Below are positions 30,713 through 39,298 of a stretch of DNA of 64,000 bases, piece after piece. The notes below the pieces were generated by a model. It was not told the DNA's origin, ran no database searches, and was given only the letters and a program-made list of their open reading frames with translations. This DNA comes from Allobosea sp. GTDB lineage: Bacteria; Pseudomonadota; Alphaproteobacteria; Rhizobiales; Beijerinckiaceae. Location: NCBI RefSeq assembly GCF_017308075.1, contig NZ_JAFKFX010000025.1, positions 186,001 through 250,000 of the forward strand, in the 5' to 3' direction. Every line of letters starts with the position of its first letter. Within the stretch, counting starts at the first letter, position 1. Made by a program: the position numbers and the translations under genes.

Positions 30713-31363
30713 TCAGGCGTCGCGACCGTCGACCTCGATCTTGAGCGCTTCGACGGCCTCCTTGACCGCTTCGAGCTCGGGGTAGATCGCCAGCACCTGC
30801 CGATAGGCGATCATGGCGCGCTTGTCGTCGCCCTGCTGGCGCAGGATCGTGCCCAGCCCCATCATCGCGCCATAATGGCGCGGCTCGCGCTTCAGCGTCT
30901 CTCCGATGTCGAAAAGCGAGCGAATCGGGTCCCCCAGCAGGAAGAGCGCATTGGCGCGCTGGTTCCAGCCCTCGGCCCAGTCCGGCTCGAGCGTGATCAC
31001 CCGGTCGAGCAGCTCGATCGCCAGCGGCAGCTCCTGCGCCTTCACGGCCTGCTGCGCCCGGCTCATCAGGAGGTCGGCGGTGTCCGAACCGGAGCGCGCC
31101 CAGCGGCGCTGGATCAGATTCGCGATGCCCTTGGCCTCTTCCGGCGTCTTGGCGGCAGCCAGACGCTCGAACAGCTTGTCGAGTGTCGCCGCCGGGCTGC
31201 GCGGCGCCGGCGTCTCTGGTTGATTGGGCTTGTCGTCGATGTCGGCCGGCGGCACCGCGCCGTCGCGCGACGGCGGCGCCGGCTGCGCCCAGACGGATAG
31301 CGGCACCGTGACGGCAAGCGACAGCGGCACCAGCGCCAAGCGGAGGAAACGGACGAGCCTCAT
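30713..31363 (-). CDS. Exported TPR-repeat protein
   Basis: 216 residues. It has a signal peptide (LRLALVPLSLAVTVPLSVWAQ) and then about three TPR units (for example LLMSRAQQAVKAQELPLAIELLDRVI, then AEGWNQRANALFLLGDPIRSLFDI and HYGAMMGLGTILRQQGDDKRAMIAYRQVL). It is probably a periplasmic protein-interaction scaffold; this type is common once per Hyphomicrobiales genome. The start MRLVRF at 31363 begins the signal peptide. No good ribosome-binding site is visible. Confidence 0.8.
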   Translation of the reverse strand: MRLVRFLRLALVPLSLAVTVPLSVWAQPAPPSRDGAVPPADIDDKPNQPETPAPRSPAATLDKLFERLAAAKTPEEAKGIANLIQRRWARSGSDTADLLMSRAQQAVKAQELPLAIELLDRVITLEPDWAEGWNQRANALFLLGDPIRSLFDIGETLKREPRHYGAMMGLGTILRQQGDDKRAMIAYRQVLAIYPELEAVKEAVEALKIEVDGRDA

Positions 31364-31442
31364 GTCCGTGAATGTAGGCGGCATCGGCCCGGCGTCAATT
31401 CACGGGACGGCGAACTCACCGGAAAGCCAGGACGGCCAAGCC

Positions 31443-31475
31443 AAAAAAGCGGGCCGCACCGAAGTGCAGCCCGCT
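31443..31475 (-). terminator. Rho-independent terminator after rpmJ
   Basis: Stem AGCGGGC-x-GCAC / GTGC-x-GCCCGCT with a 4-nt loop, followed by six T on the minus strand, 55 bp after the L36 stop codon. It separates rpmJ from the TPR gene. Confidence 0.9.
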
Positions 31476-31529
31476 CTTGTTCCGGTCTGGCATAGTGCCG
31501 GTCGACGCGGCGTAAAGCCGCGTCGAAAC

Positions 31530-31655
31530 TCAGCCCTGGCGCGCCTTGAAGCGCTTCTGGACCTTGTTGATGATGTAGACGCGGCCCTTGCGGCGCACGA
31601 GCTGGTTGTCGCGATGACGGAGACGCAGCGACTTGAGCGAATTGCGGATCTTCAT
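31530..31655 (-). CDS. rpmJ: 50S ribosomal protein L36
   Basis: 41-residue protein starting [17 protein letters not shown] and ending RFKARQG. This is the alphaproteobacterial L36 form without zinc-binding cysteines. It is part of the large ribosomal subunit near the peptidyl transferase region. It stands alone with its own terminator, as is usual in Hyphomicrobiales. Confidence 0.95.
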   Translation of the reverse strand: MKIRNSLKSLRLRHRDNQLVRRKGRVYIINKVQKRFKARQG

Positions 31656-31944
31656 GGCTCGAACTCCCATCGGCTCGCCCTGCGGCGAAACCGGTCAAAA
31701 ATTTTGGCGCGACGCGAACCGTTTGACCGGCCCTCATCGAACAAACGACAGCGCGCCTGATGCGATGGCGGCTGTATAAGGACTTTGACGCCGAAAGCAA
31801 GGGCGAAGGCGCCGAATTCATCGCCTTTCTCGCGACCGCCCGCCGCCATCCTCCCGCCGTTTTCGCATGACCCGTCTAGCGGCCACAGAATGCGGTGCCT
31901 AGAGTGCGCCGCCGCCCCGGCATGCCTTCCGAAGGAGTCCTTCG
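31656..31944. other. Divergent intergenic region rpmJ / YebE-like gene
   Basis: 289 bp between the two starts. It must contain both promoters. I see no hairpin, operator-like palindrome or reading frame with family resemblance in it. Confidence 0.5.
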
Positions 31945-32856
31945 ATGTTCAACGCCAAATCCCTTCTCGATGCGCTCGTCAGCGCCGGCAGCCAGATCGG
32001 TGCCCAGGCAGGGCAGCAGGGCGCACAGGGCGGCAGCGGCGGGCTGAGCGGCATGCTCGGCAACATCGCCCAGCAGGTCCAGCAGGCGGGCGGCGCCGGT
32101 GGCCTCGCCGGCATGGCCGGCCAGATCTTCGGCCAGGCCACGCAGGGCGTGCAGGACGCCGCCCAGAAGACCGGGCTGCAGCAGGGCGCCACCGACATCG
32201 TCGGCCAGATTTCCGGCGGCAAGACGCCGGAGGAGTTACTCGCCCAGGCGAAGGGCATGTTCGGCAACAACCAGCTGGCCGCCGGCGCGGTCCTCGGTGG
32301 CCTAGGCGCGCTGATCTTCGGCACCTCGGCCGGGCGCTCCATTGCCGGCTCCGCCGTCAAGGTCGGCGGCCTCGCTCTGGTCGGCGGCCTCGCCTACAAG
32401 GCCTACCAGAACTATCAGGCCGGCAAGCCGCTGCTCGGCGCCGAGCAGCGAGTCCTGCTGCCAGCCCCCGCCGGCTCGGGCTTCGAGCCGGAAGCCGCGA
32501 GCGACGCCAATGCGCTGATCTTCATCCGCGCCATGATCGCCGCCTCGGCATCGGACGGCCATATCGACGACAGCGAGCGTGGCGCCATTCTCGGCGGCCT
32601 GCGCGAGGCCGGCTTCGACCCGGAGGCAAATGCCTGGCTCGCCAACGAGATGGCGAATCCCGCCTCGGTCGACGAGCTGGTCGAGGGCGCCGAGTCGCCG
32701 GAGCTCGCGGCGCAGATCTACACCGCGGCCCGAATCGCCATCAATCCGGACAAGCCGGCGGAAAAGGACTTCCTCGCCGGCCTCGCCGGCTCCCTCGGCC
32801 TCGATGCCGAGCTGGTGGCCAATATCGACGCCGCCGCGAGTGCAGCGAAGGTCTGA
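31945..32856 (+). CDS. YebE-like DUF533 / tellurite-resistance TerB-fold protein
   Basis: 303 residues. The N-terminus MFNAKSLLDALVSAGSQ is typical of DUF533. It is followed by a Gly/Gln/Ala-rich linker (20-100), a hydrophobic Gly-rich segment (AGAVLGGLGALIFGTSAGRSIAGSAVKVGGLALVGGLAYKAYQNYQ, about 110-155), and a C-terminal TerB-like helical domain (IFIRAMIAASASDGHIDDSERGAI). E. coli YebE is an inner-membrane protein of the Cpx/heat stress response. The function is unknown. AAGGAG precedes the start. Confidence 0.85.
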   Translation: MFNAKSLLDALVSAGSQIGAQAGQQGAQGGSGGLSGMLGNIAQQVQQAGGAGGLAGMAGQIFGQATQGVQDAAQKTGLQQGATDIVGQISGGKTPEELLAQAKGMFGNNQLAAGAVLGGLGALIFGTSAGRSIAGSAVKVGGLALVGGLAYKAYQNYQAGKPLLGAEQRVLLPAPAGSGFEPEAASDANALIFIRAMIAASASDGHIDDSERGAILGGLREAGFDPEANAWLANEMANPASVDELVEGAESPELAAQIYTAARIAINPDKPAEKDFLAGLAGSLGLDAELVANIDAAASAAKV

Positions 32857-32887
32857 GGCCGGCAGGGGACGCCCCCCCCGATCAGCC

Positions 32888-32931
32888 GTCACTCCGGACA
32901 AGCCGCATCAGCGGCGCCGCTCCGGAATGAC
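32888..32931. repeat. REP-like palindrome / bidirectional terminator
   Basis: Imperfect inverted repeat GTCACTCCGGAC / CTCCGGAATGAC enclosing an inner GCCGC-ATCA-GCGGC stem, between the convergent YebE-like and SMR genes. The ends resemble the element at 26116-26162. It may act as a bidirectional transcription end. Confidence 0.55.
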
Positions 32932-33001
32932 GCACCAAGAACAGAAAGCACCGGAGCCTCGCTCGGTGCAGGCCGGCCTCACCCTGCCCACGCCGCCTGG
33001 C

Positions 33002-33331
33002 TCAGTGAGCCACCGACTTTGAGAAGGCGTTGATCACGACGACGCCGGCGACGATCAGGCCCATGCCGATCACCGCCGGCAGGTCGAGCTTCTGCCCGAA
33101 CAGGACGAGCGCGATCAGGCTGATCAAGACGATGCCGACGCCCGACCAGATCGCATAGGCGATGCCGACCGGCATGGTCCGCAATGTCAGCGACAGGAAG
33201 TAGAACGCGCTCGCGAAGGCGACCAGCGTGATCAGCGAGGGCACCGGCCGGGTGAACTGCTCGGACGCCTTCAGCGCCGAGGTGCCGATCACCTCGCTGA
33301 CAATCGCGAATGCGAGATAAAGATAGCTCAT
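33002..33331 (-). CDS. Small multidrug resistance (SMR/EmrE-type) transporter
   Basis: 109-residue four-helix membrane protein of the SMR family. The start MSYLYLAFAIVSEVIGTSALK carries the essential membrane Glu in helix 1 (AIVSEVIG). WSGVGIVLI in helix 3 and the final GVVVINAFSKS match EmrE/QacE-type drug-proton exchangers, not the Gdx type. A longer frame to 33682 is an overlap with the aminotransferase. Its ATG overlaps the aminotransferase stop. Confidence 0.9.
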   Translation of the reverse strand: MSYLYLAFAIVSEVIGTSALKASEQFTRPVPSLITLVAFASAFYFLSLTLRTMPVGIAYAIWSGVGIVLISLIALVLFGQKLDLPAVIGMGLIVAGVVVINAFSKSVAH

Positions 33332-34512
33332 GCGGCCTTGGCGCTCTTGAGGAACTCGCCCATCCGGCCGAGCGCCCGCTCGATATTCTCCAGCGAGTTG
33401 GCATAGGACAGGCGGATATAGCCCTCGCCATGCACGCCGAAATCCGGCCCGCCGATGGTCGCGACGCCGGTCTCCTCGAGCAGCGCCGAAGCGAGCTTCT
33501 TCGCCTTCCAGCCGGTCTGCGAGACATTCGGGAAAGCGTAGAACGCCCCCTTCGGCTCGATACAGGAGACGCCAGGCAGTTCGTTCAGCCCGGCGACGAC
33601 CGCCTTCCGGCGCCGGTCGAACTCCGCCAGCATCATCGCGACCGCGTCCTGCGGGCCGGTCAGCGCCGCGAGCCCCGCCCATTGCGCCGGCGCGTTGACG
33701 CAGGAATGCGAGTTCACCGCGAGCTTGCGGGCATTGTCGTAGAGCGGCTTCGGCCAGATCGAGAAGCCCATGCGCCAGCCGGTCATGGCATAGGTCTTCG
33801 ACCAGCCATTGAGCAGGATCAGCCGGTCGCGGATTTCCGGATAGCTCAAGAGGCAGACATGCTTCTCGCCGTCATAGAGCATCTGGTCGTAGATTTCATC
33901 CGACATCACGGCGACGTGGGGGAAGTTCGCAAGGCCGGCGACGAGCTTGTCGACCTCGGCCTTGGGCGTCACGCCGCCGGTCGGGTTCGCCGGCGAGTTG
34001 ACGATCAGAAGTCGCGTCTTCGGCGTGATCAGCGACAGCGTCTCCTCGGCCGAGAAGGCGAAGCCGTTCGCCTCGCGGATCGGCACCGGCACCGGCGTCG
34101 CGCCGGTGTACTCGATCATCGAGCGATAGATCGGGAAGCCGGGATCGGGATAGAGGATCTCGGCGCCGGGCTCGCCGAACATCAGGATCGCCATGAACAT
34201 GGTGACCTTGCCGCCCGGCACGATCATCACCTCTTCCGGCGAGACGTTCACGGCATAGCGCTTGTGCAGATCAGCCGCGACCGCCTCGCGCAGCGGCAGG
34301 ATGCCATTCGCCGGCGTGTAGCCGTGATGGCCGTCGCGCAGCGCCTTCACCGCCGCCTCGACGATATGCTCCGGCGTCGGGAAATCCGGCTGGCCGATGC
34401 CGAGATTGATGATGTCCTTGCCCTGGCGCTGCAATTCGGTCGCCCGCGCCAGCACGGCGAAAGCGTTTTCCTCGCCGATCCGGGCGAAGGATGGGACGAC
34501 CTGGAGCGTCAT
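33328..34512 (-). CDS. PLP-dependent aminotransferase (class I, AspC-like)
   Basis: 394-residue fold-type I aminotransferase. It has the N-terminal NLGIGQPDFPTP motif, PANPTGG, the DEIYDQMLYDG strand and the PLP lysine in WSKTYAMTGWRMG, with the C-terminal substrate Arg in IRLSYANS. Likely substrates are aspartate, aromatic or branched amino acids; exact specificity is open. The start MTLQVVPSFARIGEE at 34512 is where homology begins; the frame is open to 34707 without support. It is coupled to the SMR gene. Its promoter region is divergent with the dehydratase gene. Confidence 0.88.
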   Translation of the reverse strand: MTLQVVPSFARIGEENAFAVLARATELQRQGKDIINLGIGQPDFPTPEHIVEAAVKALRDGHHGYTPANGILPLREAVAADLHKRYAVNVSPEEVMIVPGGKVTMFMAILMFGEPGAEILYPDPGFPIYRSMIEYTGATPVPVPIREANGFAFSAEETLSLITPKTRLLIVNSPANPTGGVTPKAEVDKLVAGLANFPHVAVMSDEIYDQMLYDGEKHVCLLSYPEIRDRLILLNGWSKTYAMTGWRMGFSIWPKPLYDNARKLAVNSHSCVNAPAQWAGLAALTGPQDAVAMMLAEFDRRRKAVVAGLNELPGVSCIEPKGAFYAFPNVSQTGWKAKKLASALLEETGVATIGGPDFGVHGEGYIRLSYANSLENIERALGRMGEFLKSAKAA

Positions 34513-34870
34513 GGCGGTTTCCTCTTGCGCTTGTTGTCGCACCCGTCCCGCAGGCCGGGCCGGCCTTGTCCATCTGTCTTGGCCGCAAAGCCGCGCCCGG
34601 GCAAGCCTGCTCTCGGCCCCCGCATCTGCGCCCCTCGCCGGGCTGGGCCGCATTTGGAACACTTGCAAACTGCGCCGCCGCGACCTTTGCTGGTGCCGGG
34701 CGTGCATTGGCGATTGGCAGGCCGCTCAAAGCTGCTGTATGCAGAATACAGTAGCAACGGCAAGTGCGCTTGCCGTGCTGCCGTGGCCGGCATGACCTGT
34801 CGGTCAAATCGATTTAAAGACGATGCCGAAGCGGCTCGAAGGCCGCCTGGCCGCGAGAGGAAACGACGGG
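34513..34870. other. Divergent control region, aminotransferase / sugar-acid dehydratase
   Basis: 358 bp without a gene. It contains an exact inverted repeat ACGGCAAG-TGCG-CTTGCCGT (34757-34776) and the LacI-like operator at 34804-34818. The dehydratase ribosome-binding site GAGAGGAAA lies just before 34871. No other family-like reading frame is seen. Confidence 0.6.
34804..34819. promoter_or_regulatory. LacI-family operator, copy 1 (before dehydratase)
   Basis: TCAAATCGATTTAAAG, with the perfect core palindrome AAATCGATTT, is centred at CG 34810-34811, 60 bp before the dehydratase start. It matches the LacI-family form AAnCGnTT in an otherwise GC-rich genome. Related sites occur at 36972, 44095 and 53757. 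Confidence 0.6.
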
Positions 34871-36721
34871 ATGGCCAAGAGCCCCACAGGCAAGACGCCG
34901 AGCAAGTCTTCGAATGGCAAGAAGCCGGTCCGCAGGATCAAGCCGGAGCAGCTGCGCTCCAAGGCCTGGTTCGACAACCCCGCCAATGCCGACATGACCG
35001 CGCTCTATATCGAGCGCACCATGAATTTCGGCCTGTCGCGCGAGGAGTTGCAGTCGGGCCGCCCGATCATCGGCATCGCCCAGACCGGCTCCGACATCGC
35101 CCCCTGCAACCGCCATCATCTCGAGCTCGCCAGCCGCGTCCGCGACGGCATCCGCGAAATGGGCGGCGTGCCCTTCGAGTTCCCGATCCATCCGATCCAG
35201 GAAACCTGCAAGCGGCCGACCGCCTCGCTCGACCGCAACCTGCAATATCTCAGCCTAGTCGAGATCCTCTACGGCTACCCGATCGACGGTGTCGTGCTGA
35301 CGACCGGCTGCGACAAGACCACCCCGGCCCAGATCATGGCGGCTGCGACGGTCGACATCCCGGCGATCGCCCTGCCGGGCGGCCCGATGCTGAACGGCGA
35401 CTTCCGCGGCGAGCGCACCGGCTCGGGCACGATCGTCTGGAAGGCGCGCCAGATGATGGCGGCCGGCGAGATCGACTATCGCGGCTTCGTCGACCTCGTC
35501 GCCTCCTCGGCACCGTCGGCCGGCCACTGCAACACCATGGGCACGGCCTCGACCATGAACGCGCTCGCCGAGGCGATGGGCATGACCCTGCCCGGCGCGG
35601 CCGCCATTCCGGCCCCCTATCGTGACCGCTATGAGATGGCCTATCTCACCGGCCGCCGCATCGTCGAGATGGTCTGGGAGAACCTGATCCCCTCGAAGAT
35701 CCTGACGCGTGAAGCCTTCGAGAACACCATCGTCATCAATTCGGCGATCGGCGGCTCGACCAATGCGCCGGTCCATGTCAACGCCATCGCCAAGCATATC
35801 GGCGTAGCCCTCGACAACGAGGACTGGACCAAGATCGGCTACGACACGCCGCTCCTGGTCAACATGCAGCCGGCCGGCGAGTATCTCGGCGAGGACTATT
35901 ATCGCGCCGGCGGCCTGCCCGCCGTGATCGCCGAGCTGCTCGAGAAGGGCAAGCTCAAGCCGGCGATCACCGCCAATGGCCGCACCCACGAAGAAAACTG
36001 CAAGGGCTTCTTCGCGATCAACCGCGACGTCATCAAGAGCTATGACGAGCCGATGAAGAAGGAGGCCGGGTTCCTCAACCTCTCCGGCAACCTGTTCGAC
36101 TCGGCGATCATGAAGACCTCGGTGATCACGCCGGAGTTCCGCAAGCGCTATCTCGAGAACCCGAAGGACCCGATGGCCTTCGAGGGCCGCGCCATCGTCT
36201 TCGACGGGCCGGAGGACTATCACCACCGCATCGACGATCCGGCGCTCGCCATCGACGAGCACTGCATCCTGTTCATCCGCGGCGTCGGGCCGATCGGCTA
36301 TCCGGGCGCGGCAGAGGTGGTGAACATGCGGCCGCCGGATTACCTGATCAAGAAGGGCGTTTCCGCGCTGGCCTGCGTCGGCGATGGCCGCCAGTCCGGC
36401 ACCTCGGGCTCGCCCTCGATCCTCAACGCCTCGCCGGAAGCGGCGACCGGCGGCGGGCTGGCTCTGCTCATCACCGGCGACAAGGTCCGCATCGACCTGA
36501 AGAAGCGCACGGCCAACATCCTGATCTCGGATGAGGAGCTGGCGCAGCGCCGGGCCGAGTTCAAGGCCAATGGCGGCTACAAGTATCCGAAGAGCCAGAC
36601 CCCCTGGCAGGAGATCCAGCGCAAGATCGTCGGCGAGCTGTCCGAGGGCATGGTTCTCAAGCCGGCGGTCAAGTACCAGAAGATCCACAAGAAGTTCGGC
36701 GTGCCGCGCGACAACCACTGA
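34871..36721 (+). CDS. IlvD/Edd-family sugar-acid dehydratase (D-xylonate dehydratase-like)
   Basis: 616 residues. Fe-S cluster cysteines are in APCNRHH (C79), [10 protein letters not shown] (C147) and SAGHCNTMG (C220). The segments [33 protein letters not shown] and [11 protein letters not shown] follow Caulobacter XylD and the L-arabonate/D-fuconate dehydratase group, and differ from IlvD. The enzyme should turn an aldonate into a 2-keto-3-deoxy acid. The start ATG 34871 has GAGAGGAAA ahead; 34823 is less likely. Context (LacI operator; DenD, LtnD and 2-hydroxyacid dehydrogenase genes downstream) supports catabolism. The exact substrate is not determinable. Confidence 0.85.
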   Translation: MAKSPTGKTPSKSSNGKKPVRRIKPEQLRSKAWFDNPANADMTALYIERTMNFGLSREELQSGRPIIGIAQTGSDIAPCNRHHLELASRVRDGIREMGGVPFEFPIHPIQETCKRPTASLDRNLQYLSLVEILYGYPIDGVVLTTGCDKTTPAQIMAAATVDIPAIALPGGPMLNGDFRGERTGSGTIVWKARQMMAAGEIDYRGFVDLVASSAPSAGHCNTMGTASTMNALAEAMGMTLPGAAAIPAPYRDRYEMAYLTGRRIVEMVWENLIPSKILTREAFENTIVINSAIGGSTNAPVHVNAIAKHIGVALDNEDWTKIGYDTPLLVNMQPAGEYLGEDYYRAGGLPAVIAELLEKGKLKPAITANGRTHEENCKGFFAINRDVIKSYDEPMKKEAGFLNLSGNLFDSAIMKTSVITPEFRKRYLENPKDPMAFEGRAIVFDGPEDYHHRIDDPALAIDEHCILFIRGVGPIGYPGAAEVVNMRPPDYLIKKGVSALACVGDGRQSGTSGSPSILNASPEAATGGGLALLITGDKVRIDLKKRTANILISDEELAQRRAEFKANGGYKYPKSQTPWQEIQRKIVGELSEGMVLKPAVKYQKIHKKFGVPRDNH

Positions 36722-36971
36722 TCGCGCCCGCAACGATCGCGACGCCATACAGCGTCTACGACATCGCCCCGCCCGCGCCACAGCGCCGCGGGGCGATGCT
36801 CTTTCAGCCGCGAAGGATGCGTCGTCGGGATACGGGCCCGGGCCGCTCGCGGCGCCATCCGGCCCGCCTCAGGACACGGCATTCGCATGGCGCATCCCGG
36901 CTTGCCCCCCGATGCGGGGCTGCGGGGCTGACAAATCGGCGCAAGAACGACAGTATGGCGCCCCTAGACCG

Positions 36972-36989
36972 TTTTGAAACGATTTAAAA
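36972..36989. promoter_or_regulatory. LacI-family operator, copy 2 (before lyase gene)
   Basis: TTTTGAAACGATTTAAAA is a near-perfect 18-bp palindrome around CG 36980-36981 (outer four bases of each arm pair exactly). It ends on the A of the lyase ATG, so it overlaps the ribosome-binding region. No Shine-Dalgarno sequence is visible there. The remaining gap (36722-36971) shows only a possible CTGACA -35 at 36928. Confidence 0.65.
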
Positions 36990-37828
36990 TGGCGTACAGC
37001 CCGCAGGTCGAGATCTTCCGTAGGCTTCATGAAGCCGGCTGCTTCGTCATGCCCAATCCCTGGGACGAAGGCTCGGCGCGTTGGCTGCGCGGACAGGGCT
37101 TTCCGGCCCTGGCCTCGACCAGCGCCGGCTTCGCCTTCACCAGGGCCCGCGCCGACCAGGACGTGCCGCGCGACATGATGCTGGCGCATCTCGCCGAGCT
37201 GGTGAAGGCCGTGCCGGACCTGCCGATCAATGCCGATTTCGAGAACGGCTATGCCGACACGCCCGACGGCGTCGCCGCCAACGTCAAGCTCTGTATCGCG
37301 ACCGGCGTAGCCGGCCTCTCGATCGAGGATGCGACCGGCCGCACCGAGGACCCGCTCTATCCGTTCGAGCTCGCGGTCGAGCGCGTCCGTGCCGCCCGCC
37401 GCGCCATCGACGAGACCGGCTCCGGCGCGCTGCTGACCGCCCGGGCCGAGTGCTTCCTGACCGGCCACCCCGATCCGCTGAACGAGTCGGCGCGCCGCAT
37501 CAGCGCCTATGCGGAGGCGGGCGCCGACGTGCTCTATGCCCCCGGCCCGAAGACTGTGGCCGATATCGGCACCATCGTCGCCGCGGCCGGCGGCAAGCCG
37601 GTCAATACACTGGTCTATGGCGATTTCGGCCTCAGCGTTTCCGACATCGCCGCGGCCGGCACCCGCCGGATCTCGATCGGCGGAGCGCTCGCCCGCGCCG
37701 CCTGGGCAGCCTTCATCGAGGCCACCCGCCTGATCAAGGACGAGGGCAGTTTTCGGGGCTTTGCCGGCAATGGCGCCTCCGCCCCGCTCAACCCGTTCTT
37801 CCGCGATGATCTGAAGGCACGCTCGTGA
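36989..37828 (+). CDS. Isocitrate lyase/PEP mutase superfamily enzyme
   Basis: 279-residue TIM-barrel enzyme of the PEPM/ICL superfamily. It has the substrate segment MPNPWDEGSAR, LASTSAGFAF, the metal motif NADFENGYAD, GLSIEDATGR (metal Glu-Asp), LTARAECFL and ISIGGALARAA. The KKCGH catalytic loop of true isocitrate and methylisocitrate lyases is absent, so a different alpha-keto or oxaloacetate-type C-C or P-C lyase/hydrolase is likelier. The start ATG at 36989 follows the operator; a TTG at 36974 in frame is less likely. It heads a run with 4-bp overlaps into the next two genes. Confidence 0.82.
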   Translation: MAYSPQVEIFRRLHEAGCFVMPNPWDEGSARWLRGQGFPALASTSAGFAFTRARADQDVPRDMMLAHLAELVKAVPDLPINADFENGYADTPDGVAANVKLCIATGVAGLSIEDATGRTEDPLYPFELAVERVRAARRAIDETGSGALLTARAECFLTGHPDPLNESARRISAYAEAGADVLYAPGPKTVADIGTIVAAAGGKPVNTLVYGDFGLSVSDIAAAGTRRISIGGALARAAWAAFIEATRLIKDEGSFRGFAGNGASAPLNPFFRDDLKARS

Positions 37829-38151
37829 GCGGACAACTCCTCATCGCGCCGGAATGGCTCGGCTGCAGCGGCCTCTGGCTGGTCGACGCCAAGGGCAAGC
37901 GCAAGCCGGTCGACGCCGAGGATGTCGGCCTCTCCGACGATCTTGCCGACCGGCTCGAAAGCTGGATGGATTCCTTCGACGCGATCTATGACGAGGCCGA
38001 TGAAGCCGCCTCCGATTTCGGCAACCCGGTCGAGCGGCTCGCCTGGGAAGCCGAAGGCGCCGCTTTGGCGCAGGCCATCATCGACGAGCTCGGACCGGAC
38101 TGGGACGTCACCCAGGACCTGAACGGCTGGCGCGAAAAGGCGACGAAATGA
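37825..38151 (+). CDS. Small acidic hypothetical protein
   Basis: 108 residues, rich in Asp, Glu and Trp, with no signal peptide or membrane span. I do not recognise a family. Visible features are WLGCSGLWLVDAKG near the N-terminus, a central acidic helix (DSFDAIYDEADEAASDF) and a C-terminal ELGPDWDVTQDLNGW. It overlaps both neighbours by 4 bp (lyase stop, acetyltransferase start), so it is a real member of this operon. Confidence 0.7.
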   Translation: MSGQLLIAPEWLGCSGLWLVDAKGKRKPVDAEDVGLSDDLADRLESWMDSFDAIYDEADEAASDFGNPVERLAWEAEGAALAQAIIDELGPDWDVTQDLNGWREKATK

Positions 38152-38825
38152 ACCCGGTTCTGGACTGGACTCCCCCGCCCTTCCCGCCCGCCAAGGTCCT
38201 TGATGGCCGCTATTGCCGGCTCGAACCGATCGATCCGACCCGCCATTTCGACGAGATCTGGACGGCAATGGCCGGCCATGACGCGCTCTGGGAGTGGATG
38301 CCGGCCCATCCGCCCGAGGACAAGGCGGCCTATGGCGAGTTGCTGGCGACCATGGTCGCCAAGCCCGGCATCGTGCCCTTCGCCGTAATCGACAAGGCCG
38401 ACGGCAAGGCCAAGGGCCATCTCTGGCTGATGGAGATCCGCCCCGAGCAGGGCGTCTTCGAGGTCGGCTACATCACCTACTCGCCGTCCTTGCAGCGCAC
38501 CCGGGTGGCGAGCGAGGCGATCTATCTCTGCGGCGCCTATGGCTTCTCGCTCGGCTATCGCCGCTATGAGTGGAAGTGCAACAATCTCAACGAGCCCTCC
38601 AAGCGCGCCGCTCTGCGCTTCGGCTTCCAGTATGAGGGGCTTTTCCGCCAGCACATGGTGGTCAAGGGCCGCAACCGCGACACCGCCTGGTTCTCGATCA
38701 CCGATGGCGAATGGCCGAAACGGGCCGAAGCCTTCGAGCGCTGGCTGGCGCCGGAGAATTTCGATGCGGAAGGCCGGCAGAAGACCTCGCTGACGGATTT
38801 CATGAAGCAGGCGAAAGCAGCCTGA
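38148..38825 (+). CDS. GNAT acetyltransferase, RimJ/RimL type
   Basis: 225 residues with the RimJ/RimL-type GNAT fold. It has an N-terminal substrate region (YCRLEPIDPTRHFDEIW), the strand GYITYSPSLQRTRVASEA for acetyl-CoA binding, then YEWKCNNLNEPSKRAALRFGFQYEG and the RDTAWFSITDGEW C-terminus. The arrangement matches the widespread YjaB/RimL family that modifies proteins or small amines. The target is unknown. It is coupled to the preceding hypothetical gene and 1 bp from the next GNAT gene. Confidence 0.87.
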   Translation: MNPVLDWTPPPFPPAKVLDGRYCRLEPIDPTRHFDEIWTAMAGHDALWEWMPAHPPEDKAAYGELLATMVAKPGIVPFAVIDKADGKAKGHLWLMEIRPEQGVFEVGYITYSPSLQRTRVASEAIYLCGAYGFSLGYRRYEWKCNNLNEPSKRAALRFGFQYEGLFRQHMVVKGRNRDTAWFSITDGEWPKRAEAFERWLAPENFDAEGRQKTSLTDFMKQAKAA

Positions 38826-38826
38826 C

Positions 38827-39273
38827 ATGTCGCTGCGCCGCGCCTCGACGGACGATATCCCGGCGATCGCCGCGCTGACCGAGGCTGCCTATCTGCCGAA
38901 TGAGAGCATCATCGGCGTGCCCTCGCTGCCGCGCATCGCCGACTATCATCAGGTGCTGGCGGGGCATGAAGTCTGGCTCGCCGAAACCGGCGCAGAGCTC
39001 GACGGCGTCCTGGTGCTCGAGGAGGAGCCGGCGAAGTTCACGCTCTGGAGCATCGCCGTGGCGCCGGCCGCCGCAGGCCGGAAGATCGGCTCGACCTTGA
39101 TGAATTTCGCTGAGGAGAGGGCCCGAGCGCTCGGCCACGACGCCATCCACCTCTATACCCATGCCAGGCTTGCCGAGCGCATCGGCTGGTATGAGCGGCT
39201 GGGCTACCAGACCACACATTTCGAGGATCTGCCGGACCGCCGGCTGATCCATATGCGCAAGAACCTCCGATAG
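38827..39273 (+). CDS. GNAT family N-acetyltransferase
   Basis: 148-residue single GNAT domain. It starts MSLRRASTDDIPAIAALT; the acetyl-CoA loop AVAPAAAGRKIGSTLMNFAEERA is followed by HLYTHARLAERIGWYERLGYQ. The substrate is unknown. This is the second acetyltransferase in tandem and is not closely similar to the first. It probably shares the transcript with the lyase, hypothetical and first GNAT genes. Confidence 0.88.
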   Translation: MSLRRASTDDIPAIAALTEAAYLPNESIIGVPSLPRIADYHQVLAGHEVWLAETGAELDGVLVLEEEPAKFTLWSIAVAPAAAGRKIGSTLMNFAEERARALGHDAIHLYTHARLAERIGWYERLGYQTTHFEDLPDRRLIHMRKNLR

Positions 39274-39298
39274 TCGGAAAGTACAAGGAAGAAGCACA

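Noticed and set aside
36974-36991. TTG start five codons upstream for the lyase
   Set aside because: It would place the operator inside the coding sequence; homologues begin near the ATG and no ribosome-binding site supports the TTG.
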